Below are positions 11,189 through 22,083 of a stretch of 64,000 nt of DNA, one piece after another. Made by a program: the position numbers and the translations under genes. The notes below the pieces were generated by a model that was given only the letters and a program-made list of their open reading frames with translations, did no database searches and was not told where the DNA came from. Source of the DNA: Mytilinidion resinicola (Eukaryota; Ascomycota; Dothideomycetes; Mytilinidiales; Mytilinidiaceae); NCBI RefSeq assembly GCF_010093595.1, contig NW_022985443.1, forward strand, positions 460,688 through 524,687. Reading direction: 5' to 3'. Position 1 is the stretch's first letter. Each line of letters starts with the position of its first letter.

Positions 11189-13890
11189 TCAATCAGAATC
11201 GGTCGCTACTAGAACTAGATCATCCACAATCACCTGTCCATACGGTTCATCAAAAGTTGAAGCAGGGTCTGCTTTACAATGGAATGCAAGAGCTACGAAC
11301 GGATTGGGGATCGGTGGACTGAGCAGTGCAGAGTAAAAGTGATAACCAGAGGCAATAGGCGCAAGCTGGAGTTGCGAGAATACGCCGGTCTGGATTGATC
11401 CCCCAGTAGCCGGAAATTGGACGTCCCCCATGAACGCCTCAAGGTAATAGGTCGATGCTGGTCCAGTAATGACATGCTGCAAATCTACCCAGAAAGAGAA
11501 GTTGTAGTAGTTCCCAGGCATCAGGCCGGAGACCTGTTGCACCAGTCCAGTATAAGCGGGATACGACGCACCGAGCAGGCTGCGAGCCAAGCTGTTAGCA
11601 TGTATAAATATGACAGCGTCAACAACTTACACGCATTCCTTTCCACCATGACAGCCACCCTCACCAAATTCAAAATCGCCATTCTTCAGCACATTGTCTT
11701 TTGGCGGACACTCGGTGATACTGGTGTCATCCACATATATGGTCGCTGAGATGACCCCCTGAAGTGGCTCCGCAAAATCCGCAATGGTTTGACTGAACAG
11801 CTGTCCAGGAAACGAAACGCTGACTTTGGTCGTGTCATCAATCTCTACCACGCAAACAGCCTCCGCCAAAGCTTGGCCGAAAACCTTGAACGACTTTTGC
11901 AGTCTCTGAAGATCTTCTAAAAACGTTTTCGCAAAGCTCATAGAGTCACTGAGGAGAGTAAGGGCCGCGTACGCCTCAGGAACAAACTCTACAGCAAGAA
12001 AGCCTTCAACAACGACTAAAGCAATAGTAGCGTCAATAGGGGCTGTAAGTACGGCAGCTCCTATGAGTCCTATAAGAGTAAGAACTTTGCTCCCTTGGTC
12101 AGTGGCGTCATATAACAAGAAATCGGTGAAGGCTTTGAAGTCGTCCTGCATGATTTCCTCACATAGTGATTGCTGGTCGGCTGGCGGAAGATATTTGCAA
12201 GACGCACGGTACTGGCCATTACCGTTGTCCGTCAAAGGGCAAGGAAATATATCGAACGTAAGACTCGGTGAGAAATCCGAGGTTCCATCTCCACATTGAT
12301 TTATGATTGTCAGTTCGACTGGAGCAACTTGGACGGATCTTTTCTTGCTCATGTGCCGTTCGTTAATACGGCTACGTTTGTTCAAAGTTGTGGTATTAGA
12401 AGTCGTAGCTCCAGGCGCGCTAACAATAACTTCGATAGAGCAATTGGGATTGAAGAAGTGGACCTCCGTCTTGGTAAAGAGAATCACTGTTCCATTCGGT
12501 TCTTGGATTGCCACGCTGTTTGGGTCAGAAATATCGAGAAGCACATTGCCAATATCGCTCTGGAGGCCGAGAAAATCCGCAAAAGTGCCATCGGGGTTTT
12601 GAAAAAGTGTAAAGGGTCAGTGATGTTGATGTTTACGTTGGAATCAATCAGATATGGTTTTCATTGAGGCGAGTGACGCTGGTGCTGGGAACGAAGGACA
12701 TGCCGTCGGTGTTTGTGTTGCGATGCTAACTGAAGGTAATCTCGAACTTGTTGAGCTTGTACCGTTGAAAGCCAATGTACTGGAGGACGGAGTTTGCGAG
12801 ATTGAAGAAGCAGAGATGCTTGTAGGGATAATAGAGATTGGAGTACCAGAGAGCGAAGTTGATATGGTCGAAGAATCGTACGTAGTTGAATTGCTTAACA
12901 CAGTAGAACTCGTATTGCTAAGAGAGAGCTTTGTGTAACCAAGGACGTATCCGTATGAGTCGAGGGAGATCCTGTTGATCTGCTGGTGGATGCCGATTTC
13001 CATAAAGACCTTGAAGAGATGCTTTCCATGCTGCTCGTATAAGTTGAAGACGTAGTACTGTAGGAGGAAGTGAGCACCGATGCAGCAGTTGATGAAGTCG
13101 AGCTACTGCTGAGATAATCCGAACCGGTATCCGAGGACATGATGGACAATGTACTGCTGAAAAAATGCCGTGCTAGATAAGCTGGAACTCAGAAGAGTCG
13201 AACAAAGTGTGCTGCTCGTACTGGAGGCACCAACATCCGAACCGAACTGTCTCCAGAGTACGTGGACGACTTAGCCGGAGTAAAAGACTGGATCTTGGAT
13301 GTACTGGTTGTAGACGTATACACGTTTCTATTACTTGATTGTAATGGGCAGTTCTTGGAAGTCGTCGAGCCCGAGGTTCGAGTTGCTGTAGACGCAATGG
13401 ATTTTGTCGAGATGGAAGAAGAACGAGCCCGAGAAGAACTCGAGGATGCTTTCGGGCTACAATCTCAAAATTGAGACCGACAGCCATTTCCATAATATGC
13501 CTTGGAAGATCCACAGTAGCCATGCTCAGAACAGCATGAGCCCCATCGGGCGCCTTTGCAAGTATAGGCACTCAATCCTCCACATTTTCCATTTGGCGAC
13601 AACTTCGACGACGGCTCTTTGAAGCATTCCCCGTAGCTCGACTGGCATTTTGCTTTGCAGTATGCGCCCGATGATCCACAGTATCCCAATTCCGAGCAGC
13701 AGCATCCAAAAACGGAACCAGTGCAGACCCGGTCATTAATCCGTCCGCAACGACCGTCACGGCTTATTTTCGGACCTGATTTACTGATGCGCCGTAGGTC
13801 TAGTCGACTTGGAGATCGAGATTCCCCTGAAAGATTGGATCCCGTTGCAGCAATTGCGCCTGTAAAGAGAAGTAGCCAACATAAAAGCAT
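11189..13890 (-). pseudogene. Decayed secreted chitin-binding (CBM18) protein gene
   Basis: On the minus strand the gene opens with a signal peptide (MLLCWLLLFTGAIAATG, start 13890) and two CBM18 hevein-like chitin-binding modules. Module 1 keeps its eight cysteines (CGR..VCTGSVFGCCCS..GYCGS..AYC..KC). Module 2 has Tyr where the YC cysteine belongs (KAYYGNGC) and is then cut by TGA (13465-13467) just before DCSPKASSSS, which continues in the same frame. A long Ser/Thr-rich linker follows but jumps frames: a 5-bp duplication (ccgaaccgaa, 13237-13246) and a six-base A run (13160-13165) each shift it, and further shifts occur near 12.9 and 12.6 kb. The distal part is open from 12544, with a 39-nt intron at 11592-11630, and ends in a carbohydrate-binding-module-like domain (NGDFEFGEGG..VSGLMPGNYYNFSFWV). 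The 141-aa N-terminal piece alone could still be expressed as a small chitin-binding protein. Confidence 0.75.
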
Positions 13891-15324
13891 TTTTTAGCAA
13901 AAGAAGGTAGCCGGACTGAACAAATGTGATATATAACAAAAGTATGGACCAAACAATGATATTATGATGACTGTTGGTTTGCCAGCTCGGAGAAGTGGCA
14001 GAACTCTGTCTTTCCAACTGAGGGGTGAGCAGGACCATTTAGCTACCAAGGAAATCAAGACGCTGCCCAGGCGCGTTACGCCAGCTAGTAATCCAGAGCA
14101 ATCCGTAACCCTCCATAATGGAAGACTTCAAACCAATCAGAGAACAATACACCAGAGCTTCATCACCATCTGGTACTTATACGAATGCGAAGGCTTGGGG
14201 AGTGTTCGCTTGGAACGAAGTATCGTTCAGCCACCAATACCATACCGATGCCAACCTGAACGAATATCCGTTTAGATCATCAAAAGTCTGATCTACAGAC
14301 CCTAGCCCACACGATTGCTCAACTGGATCCCTGTGGTCAATTCAAGGGATTTAATACGAGTATGCCAGAATGTCTTAGTAACAGAACTCCTGTACGGATG
14401 CGCTTGTATTGAGGAGAATTGAAGTTCTACTTGTTGACCCTGAAGCATAATGGACGACCTTAAAAGCTCAGATCTTTTGTTCCTGGTGGCTTAATGGGGC
14501 GGTATGGGCTGAAAGCTGAATTCAAACGTCGTACCATCGTGGAAATCTTAACATGAAATACCAAACATAGGAGGTTCTGGAGCTAAGTAGACTTGAGCTG
14601 AGGAGACTTGAGCTGAGGAGGCTTGAGCTGAGGAGGCTTAGGCCATGTATTGGTATCTAAGGTCAAGCTTCCACCTTCAGGTTTATATCGACCGTCATTG
14701 CCTTGTTTCACCAAGGCTGGCAGCGTTATTGTCCTGAGAAAGCTTTGACAGAATCATGCTCCAGCTCCAGTCCTGCTGTTTGGTGAGTCCCTCATACTCA
14801 TCAAGCTCATGAGCTGTATATGAGTAATTTCGTATGGTCTGTCAAGCTGGAATGACTATGCTCACTGCTAAAGTAATTAGATAATTAACACACAGCTGAA
14901 ATCTCTTTTGGTTGTTGGAAGGGAATTTGAAGCGCCGAGGAAGTGGTTGCGGCCGAATCCACGCGACACTGCGAGGCAAAGGTTCAGCTGAAGTAGAATA
15001 CGAAATCAAATGACCACAACTTTAAAACGCAGCTGCCACCGACCCCCGTGCAGGGCTCAGGGTGAAGACAAGGTGTAACTGGTGATACAATCTGATTTAT
15101 GGAAACACAGACTACTATTTCGGTCTTCGAACGCACTTCAACCAAGTAGGACTACATCAGAAATGTGGGAAGGCTGGTACTTCATTCATAATGGCCGTGT
15201 ATCTGACAAGAACTGTAGTTTTTGATGTGGCAAAAGTCTTAGATTCGGGTCGCTCTCCTGCTCAGTGTACCAGTTCTTGACATGGTTGGTGAGTTGGTCG
15301 GTTCTGGATTTTTGAGGCGATTTA
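13891..15324. other. Intergenic region between the CBM18 pseudogene and the phosphatase
   Basis: About 1.4 kb without a supportable gene. It holds a small minisatellite at 14592-14636. Confidence 0.55.
14592..14636. repeat. 15-bp minisatellite, three units
   Basis: Three head-to-tail copies of cttgagctgaggag plus A or G (14592-14606, 14607-14621, 14622-14636), with one difference between units. Confidence 0.95.
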
Positions 15325-16075
15325 ATGAGCGTGGATATACCAGCTAGCGAGATGGCCTTGTCTAGCATTGACGCGATCGCCGCGGATGAGGACATCGCGG
15401 GCCTGTATATATCTGAGTACCGCCACCCTGCCCCATCCACCGACCAACATTAAAAGCAGCAGTATCACCATTCCTCGTTCATCGGATCTCCTCGTCAAAC
15501 ATGGCATCACGCACGTCATGAGTCTAGTTAGTGAACGCGACTGCCCGAAGATGGCCGCGGAGTTAGGCATTGAGCACCTCCACATTGCGATCGATGACAA
15601 CCCTTACGAAGACCTGCTCATGTGCCTAGAAGGCTTGAATGGATGGATTGAAAATGCCCTCAGTTCCGGCGCTGGAAAACACGTCGTCTTGGTTCATTGC
15701 CTGCAAGGCCAGTCCCGCAGCGGCGCCGTAGTCGTCGCGTACCTCATGCGTGCACTCTCGTTCGACTACGACGCTGCACTTTCGCTCGCCAGGAAGTACC
15801 GCGCTGCGATTGCGCCGAATCTGGGGTTCGCGGATCAGCTCCGTTTGTGGCAGGAGTTGCAGTATTCTATCTTCACTAGTGTTCGCAGCGGGGAGGACCA
15901 GGGGAGGGAGATGAAGGCCGAGTACAAGGCCTGGAAGGATGGTAGGGGGTTATTGCTGAGCAAACCACAGGAGGAGAAGAGTAGGGCGCTGATGAAGCAG
16001 GTAGCGAGTATGGCTGCGTCGTTTTCGGCGAGGAATTCTGGGGTTCAAAGGAGCACTGATGCGAATGAGGAATAA
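15325..16075 (+). CDS. Dual-specificity protein phosphatase
   Basis: A 234-aa cysteine phosphatase. Exon 1 is 15325-15416, intron 15417-15462 (46 nt), exon 2 15463-16075. The joined N-terminus reads ..DIAGLYIS-DITIPRSSDLL..HGITHV, the usual DUSP opening; without the intron the conserved first strand would be missing. The catalytic P-loop HCLQGQSRS (Cys about 110) fits HCx5R(S), and the general acid is probably an Asp in the IAIDDNPYEDL loop. Such enzymes remove phosphate from Tyr and Ser/Thr, often on MAP kinases; the substrate here is unknown. The C-terminal about 60 residues are basic and unstructured. ATG 15352 is an alternative start. Confidence 0.85.
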
Positions 16076-16387
16076 GCAGAACCATTGCTCCGATTCCTAA
16101 TTTGTTAACATTTCTGGAACTCTGCTGTAGAATATTCGTGGCCCGGCCAGCGGCGATCTTAAATCCAGCTGATGTGGAGCACTCAGTAAAGTAGGAGAAA
16201 TGGATGTATTAACCGCATAGACATGATCAATCATCTCTCGATTCGACATCAGCTCTGCCGCTATCCTGGATTGCCAAAACATCTCCCCAACTAGACTAGC
16301 CAATCTCCCTGCCGCTTTTCAGTTGACATACCTACGGGGTCCAACTCAATATCCACTTTGCTCCTTCCTCCCGCTGCCATCACTAAC

Positions 16388-16411
16388 TCCATCTCCATCT
16401 CCATCTCCATC
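16388..16411. repeat. 6-bp microsatellite (ctccat)n
   Basis: About four copies of the ctccat unit; on the minus strand it encodes the Met-Glu repeat in the tail of the gene remnant. Confidence 0.85.
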
Positions 16412-16691
16412 CTTCTTCTTTTCGGCTGACGACGCACAGCAGCATCTTTGATAGCATCAGCATCACCCCTCAGCTTCTCAAAGAATGCCTTGATGCCCTC
16501 CGCACCAACCATCTGGCCACTCTCCGCGAATGGCTGCAAGAAGGCTTTGACCTTGTCTTGAGACGGGCGTAGACCATTCGGCCTTCTGTAAAACACATAA
16601 TACGTCAGTAATTGGAAATATAAAAGAACGGCTGTTCGGGAAGTGTGCTTACTGATAGTTTTCACGCGGTCCATATTATTGAAAACACGAC

Positions 16692-16745
16692 CCCCCAATG
16701 TGCACCCAAGAAATTTCCTTTCCCGTTCAGGAAATTGAGCTGCTC
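16692..16745 (-). repeat. Dispersed ~51-bp block, copy B
   Basis: Partner of the block at about 10699-10755. In this copy the minus strand reads EQLNFLNGKGNFLGAHWG without interruption, so the repeat is part of an exon of the gene remnant. Confidence 0.55.
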
Positions 16746-16812
16746 GGGGTTCTTGTTCTTACCTCGGACGCCTTGGATGGGGCCGAGCCACGCCAAGCTC
16801 ACCCATCTGTCG

Positions 16813-17646
16813 GGTTAAAATGACGTGCAATCCTTGGCCTTAGTGGTGATGAGATGCGTAGGATCATTCTGATCTGGGTTCGGTAGTATCCTTCTGGCTT
16901 AAAAAGGGAATTTTCTGACATATTGCAGTGCCTTCAAAGGTACATCGAAAGCGCAAAACTATTGAGCGGCTCGACGGTTCCTGAAAAATAGGTCACAGAA
17001 CGGGTCGTCTTTTAAGAATCAAAAGGAAAAACTTTAGCGGCAGCTGACGCAAGTAATGCGATTCACCTTCTCTCACAGGGAGTGTTAATGCGGGGTTCGG
17101 AACAGGTTATACAGATCAGATAAATCTCCTGTCACCAGATCCTTCTGGAGCTACGTGCGGGGTCCTGCCGGATGCTGGCGGTCCATTTCCATGATGCGGT
17201 TCCGCTCCAAAAACTTTCGTATCCGTTGCCGAACTGTGCAATTTATGCCCTTCACGGTTTTGAAAATTAGCTACTATAGTCTTCACCCTTGTTGTTGCCT
17301 GACTGTAGATCGCCTAACTTATGGCCGGAAATCGACCCGGGGGACCCATCCAATTGGTTCGGGTAGGCCCGCGGATCATGAACCTATGTAGTCATTTTAA
17401 AGCTATGACCAGATGAATCTCCAGTTTCAACAGCTACTCTAGGAGAAGAATCATGTTGACCTCCGGCTCCGGACCATTGTAAGAACCGAATGATGTTGAG
17501 GAAGAGTGCACAAATTTTGTACTAGCTTTGAAGGTTGAGCGCTAAATCTTGAGAGAATCATCTTGAAACTATATAAACTAAAAGGAAAGATTTATTCTCA
17601 GTATACTGATGCCTGTCATTTCCTATACAACAGCTTGATTGAGATA
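16813..17646. other. Intergenic region upstream of the kievitone-hydratase-like gene
   Basis: About 0.8 kb with no supportable gene; a TATA box sits near its right end. Confidence 0.55.
17570..17577 (+). promoter_or_regulatory. TATA box of the kievitone-hydratase-like gene
   Basis: TATATAAA lies 70 nt upstream of the ATG at 17647, a plausible core-promoter position. Confidence 0.55.
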
Positions 17647-18740
17647 ATGAAACTGGGAAAATTTGTCGCAGCCCTTGCGGCGCTTTGTTTGGCTACAACA
17701 TGTTCGGCGTTCAGACGTACAGTCCCTGATATTAGCCCTTTGGAGTACTCATACACTGTTAGTGCCCACTACCGACAGATTTTGCACCGACCTGATCTCC
17801 GCAGAAATATGCCGGCGGACCAACCATTCAGAAATACATCAGCTACACTGGCGACGGCATCAAGAGCTTCTGGATCGCCGCCTTCATCCATGCGGACAAC
17901 AAGCACGACTACTGCGTCATCGGCCAGATGGCTAGCATCGGGAATGGGACACTCCAGACATACGCGAGCGTCATGGACATAACAGAGAAGACGTACTATG
18001 GCGAGACTTTTCACACAAAAGGTCAGATGTCCAACAACGCCACCGCCGGCGACTCTGGCCTCTTGCACATTTGGGCGACGACAGCGGACCAAATCTCGGA
18101 AATCAAGGCTGTCAGCACGATTCCGAAAGTCCCCTACGACTTCACACTTACCCCCAAAGGCCCTCTGCTCTACCAAGCTGGTGGTGGAGATTACCATTGG
18201 GGCCTCGGCACTGCGTGGGAGTTCGACGCGCCGGAGACTCAACTGACCGGCACGCTCACAATCGGCAACAAGAAAGTAAACATTGTCCCCGAAAAGTCCA
18301 TGGCCTGGTTTGATTGGCAATGGGGTCCTGGCTTTGCCCCTGGCGGCTGGCATGGGGGTGCCATCCTGCTCGACAACGGCGTCAAAATCCTGCCCATGAT
18401 TACCAACCCCTCGGACCTGTACACCCAAGTCTCGATTTCGACGATGGTGTTCCCGGACGGCCACCACGAGGTCTACCCCATAGACCCTGACCTCCATCCG
18501 CGGAACCCCTGGGTATCGAACGTTTCGGGCCTGACGTACTACAATGACTACCAGATCAACATCCCGGGAAAGAAGACGTCTCTGCATTCACATCTGTGGA
18601 TGGAAGGGGGGGAGGCGACGGTTTTGGCTGATCCCTCGATAGCGAATTCGATTAATGATGCGTTTGCGATATTTACAGGCACCTTTGATGGAAAACCAGT
18701 GACTGGATGGGGTATTCAGGAGCGTAGGGTTGGTTCTTGA
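17647..18740 (+). CDS. Secreted kievitone-hydratase-like (AttH/CrtC-type) protein
   Basis: A 348-aa protein with a clear signal peptide (MKLGKFVAALAALCLATTCSA). Exon 1 is 17647-17757, a 47-nt phase-0 intron spans 17758-17804 (GTTAGT..CGCAG), exon 2 is 17805-18740; the splice restores KYAGGPTIQKYISYTG..KSFWIAAFIHA. The core motifs GPLLYQAGGGDYHWG, EKSMAWFDWQWG and GGWHGGAILLDNG are those of the family that includes Fusarium kievitone hydratase and the AttH / hydroxyneurosporene-synthase-like domain. Kievitone hydratase adds water to a bean phytoalexin. Whether this member detoxifies a plant compound or hydrates another prenylated or terpenoid substrate cannot be told from sequence. Several N-glycosylation sequons fit secretion. 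Confidence 0.82.
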
Positions 18741-19077
18741 GTACCGACCCCCTGAAAACGTAGCTACCTTTCCCAACTTTCCGGCATTCGTAGTGCGCGA
18801 CGCTGGCAGGCGGAGTTAGGCAGGTATGTTGGATGGTATATAGTGTGTGGGGAAGTGGAAGTAGAAGGCTATTCGTAGGCCGTTTGGAGAAATAAGAAGG
18901 GTTCAAAACTAATCCCGTACTTGAAACATACATGGAGATTGGAAGTGCTCTGAGCTGACGCCGCCAACATTCACGGTCCGAAGCTTCCGTCCTACAAAAG
19001 ACGTTCAGAATGAGAAACTCTATCTAAATTGGGGATAGGTACGTACCAAATTTGAAACCGATAGTCCAGTACAATCT
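18741..19077. other. Short intergenic region, convergent genes
   Basis: 337 bp between the ends of two convergent genes; presumably 3' UTRs. Nothing else seen. Confidence 0.6.
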
Positions 19078-20769
19078 TCAGATAAGTGTAATGGTCTCAT
19101 CTGCCGTCTCCTTCCACTTCTTGATACTCCGGATAGGACCAGTCCAGCCGCGTTGATACAAACCGACGCCACGAAAAACTCAAGGTTCGCAAGATCCGAC
19201 TTCCTCCAAGACAAGAAATCCAAAAGAAGACTTTTCGTAATAACCAACGAGGAAAATCCATACAATTTTAAGGTGCGACTCCAAGCAATAATCTGGCTTC
19301 ACCCCAAACAGTTGGCTAGATACCTTGGCGTCAAAGTAGATAAAGTCATCTTGAGAGTAATGCCACAGCGAAGCTTCAACCACTTTGCCTCGAAATTGGA
19401 GACAGCTCTGGCCATCTCTGGGATAGTTCCGATCGTCAATCGGAGAACTCTGATCGGGTTTCGAGAGCGCCCCGTATGCTTTAGCGGTTCTAAGATACAG
19501 ACGATGATCGACAAGCTTTGGAAAGCAATCGGCATACGATGTGGGCTCTTGGTTTTCTTCAAAATCCCAATACCGATAATGAACGGAGGATTTAGCGCTT
19601 GCCCATGACCATGAGGGAGCGATATACTCGAACTGTCTCTCCACAGTCTTATCAACAGCCCAAAGCAGCGACGCATTTACCCAATCTAACCACAGCCCAG
19701 CAGCATATGGCTGTTGAGCGCCTAACCCAAAAAGCTTCGCCAGGCCAGAGATGGCAGGAAGCCTGTCCGTGTCGAACGTAAGTCTATGTTTAGTGTACCA
19801 TTTGATAAGTCGAAACCATAGATATAGCCAGTTCCTATCGACCGCTATAACTCGAGTTTCGTCACGCGCCAGAGCAGAACTGATTAACTTCAGGTCCGGA
19901 TTGTCGTAGATTCCTGAGCCCTCACTTGCATTCCAGGTCAGCGCAGAGGGTATTTCGCGTGTTCGGCAGATCCAGCGATTCTCAGTATTCTTGCTGTCAG
20001 GGAATGGTGAAAATCGTGAGCGTCGCTGGTTAGGCGCGTGATGATATAGCGTTGCAGCAGCTAACACGCGCTCCTGCAGTACCCATCCTCTCGATTCGAG
20101 TTGTCCACTGTAGAATTAGAGCCCCTCATCATCATAAAAGCGCCCTTCCGATACAAGTTCCTAATCTCGAGGACATGGCGAGGCATCTGCAATATTCATA
20201 ACCGCATTCGAATAAACTCGGCCCATGAGCTCAGACTCTCGCACCCAATCTTTGGCACAGTCCTGCACGATACATAGAGCATCGATCCAAAGGTACCGGT
20301 ACCCCAACTGTCGAGTAAGGATGACGGCTTCTTGAAAAACACGACTGAGGGAGTCGAATGGGATGTTCGAGCATCGCTGTTGCAGCGTCGCCTTGTCTGT
20401 CTGGATGAATTTCGCATCTCCCCAACGGTGACTCAGCGTCAAATACTTAAACGGCTTCTGCCTGTCATCTTGAAGGCCTCGGTTCTGTGTCTTCGGACTT
20501 CCTGTCCTGTCCGTTCCTGTATTCGGCCTAGAAGCCTTCGTGCCTCCAGTGCAGATGCGGCTGGCAATTAACTCCTCTTCTGTCGTCAAGCGGAGATCGC
20601 TCTGCAGCTCTTCAAACCCAGGATCGAGTACACGGGAAGGGATGAAGCTGCAGCCTCGAGTACGGTTGCAGCCGGCGTGATCGTCTGATTCAAGGCAGTC
20701 GCGTAAGCATTCGCGGACGAATCCGAGATCTTCCGAATTCAAAATCCTCAGCTTCTCAACGACCTCCAT
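19078..20769 (-). pseudogene. HET-domain (heterokaryon incompatibility) gene with three nonsense codons
   Basis: From ATG 20769 the minus strand encodes a HET-type protein: FKYLTLSHRWGD, the LGYRYLWIDALCIVQD block, and W..ES..MG.VYSNAVMNIADAS. HET proteins trigger cell death when unlike hyphae fuse. Three stops break one otherwise continuous frame: TAG 20161-20163 after DASPCPRD, TAA 20116-20118 just before FYSGQLESRGWVLQERVL (the family's conserved W-LQER block), and TGA 19180-19182 in VGSCEP*VFRGVGLY, where I would expect an Arg. The frame then continues to ETADETITLI and a stop at 19078. No consensus introns remove these stops. All three can arise by C-to-T changes (CAG, CAA, CGA). The 202-aa N-terminal HET fragment could still be made. 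Confidence 0.85.
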
Positions 20770-22083
20770 GGTAATGAGTGAGATGTGTTCCCTTGAAAGT
20801 GTCGGGATCGGAACTGGTGACTCGGAGAGGCTTTTGACACCTTTTGATCCTCAGCCTGATGGCGTTTTCAGCTACATGCAAAGGCCAAAGCGGAGACGTA
20901 GGCACCTGCATGAGGCTGAACTGACTCATGCGGCCTTATATACCTTGAGACATACCATTGAATTGAAAATAGTACACAGGAATAGCATTTTCTTCTCGAC
21001 ATGTTCAACACGTTGATGAACTGGAATGAGGCCTTCATGACTATATTTCATTTGGAAGAAAAAGGAAGACGAAATAATGACTAGACCTTTTTTACTATAG
21101 ATATGACTTGATGCCAATACCTCTACTTCGACTCACCCAAGATGCTCACCCTCGTTTCGTGATTTGAATCTTGTTCATTGTGATGTAAAGATGCTGAAGA
21201 GAAATCTAGCCTAGACATCCTTGCATTAGCCCGTTATCACACGTGACCTCAACCCGACTCAGCTCTCCTTCACTGATTGGCCATCCCAGAATCCCGACAA
21301 AACACCTCCAAAACCAAGATACCACGGTAGACAGGCTTCAAGCACGGCCGCAAAGCATGATCACTGAGACAACCATGGTTGTTGCCTAGAAGCCAGGTGG
21401 CACACAATAACAAACCCTGGCCCACCGTCAACCACAGCACGACAGCCTCGTGCTGCGCGCCGCTACCATAGACAACACTCCAATAAAATAAAAAAAAAGA
21501 GAAATGGTATCCATCACCATCATCAAAAAAATCGTGTCGCGAAAAAGCGTAGCATTCCACGCGTAACGGGTGGCCAGCCCAGCGCGCAAGAAATCGCATG
21601 CCATCAGAAGGTTGTGCGGCGCGCGGGAGGGAGAGACTAATCTCAATCACAACCCCTCGCTAGAAACAAGGGCAAACGCAGCTGCAGAGCCCGCGCCGAA
21701 ACCACCACCACCCTCTCCAAACAACCTGACCTGTGCCCCCCGACCGACACCGCCCGCCCATCCGCCAGCACCACGATTCCATCACAACACGACCACCGCC
21801 CCATCATGAAATCCACGGCAGCCCGCTAGATCGACTCTCCGCCTCACGCGCTATCCAACAGCGGGCATTTCGTCGATTTCCAGTCGCTTTTGCGCCCGCT
21901 ACGCGCTGCTGCACCTTCCGGCGGCTCTTGGCTGGTGGCGACCGCGACCGGTCGCAGGATTTTTTTGCCCGGTGCTGACCGCTACGCGGCGCGGACTCAC
22001 GACTGCGCAGGCCAGGGCTGCTACCCAACCCCAACAAAGAGTCATTTTATTCACAACACAACACGACACACACGCCACTAGCC
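20770..22083. other. Intergenic region upstream of EPL1
   Basis: 1.3 kb between divergent genes. The right half (about 21660-22080) is rich in C and A, typical of a fungal leader. No gene is supported. Confidence 0.55.

Larger units (their letters stand above)
16291..16812 (-). pseudogene. Truncated remnant of an unidentified gene
   Basis: Two protein-like stretches lie on the minus strand. The first, about 16812-16690, reads WVSLAWLGPIQGVRG..NPEQLNFLNGKGNFLGAHWG. The second, after a plausible 71-nt intron ending TTTTACAG (about 16587-16657), reads ENYQ-RPNGLRPSQDKVKAFLQPFAESG..VGAEGIKAFFEKL and continues to a stop at 16291. They are not in the same frame: the G6 run in the HWG codons would need one base fewer, and a TAA remains just before YGPRENY. 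The tail carries an imperfect Met-Glu repeat from a TCTCCA microsatellite. I do not recognise the family. Whether it is a pseudogene or a badly understood gene is open. Confidence 0.5.
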
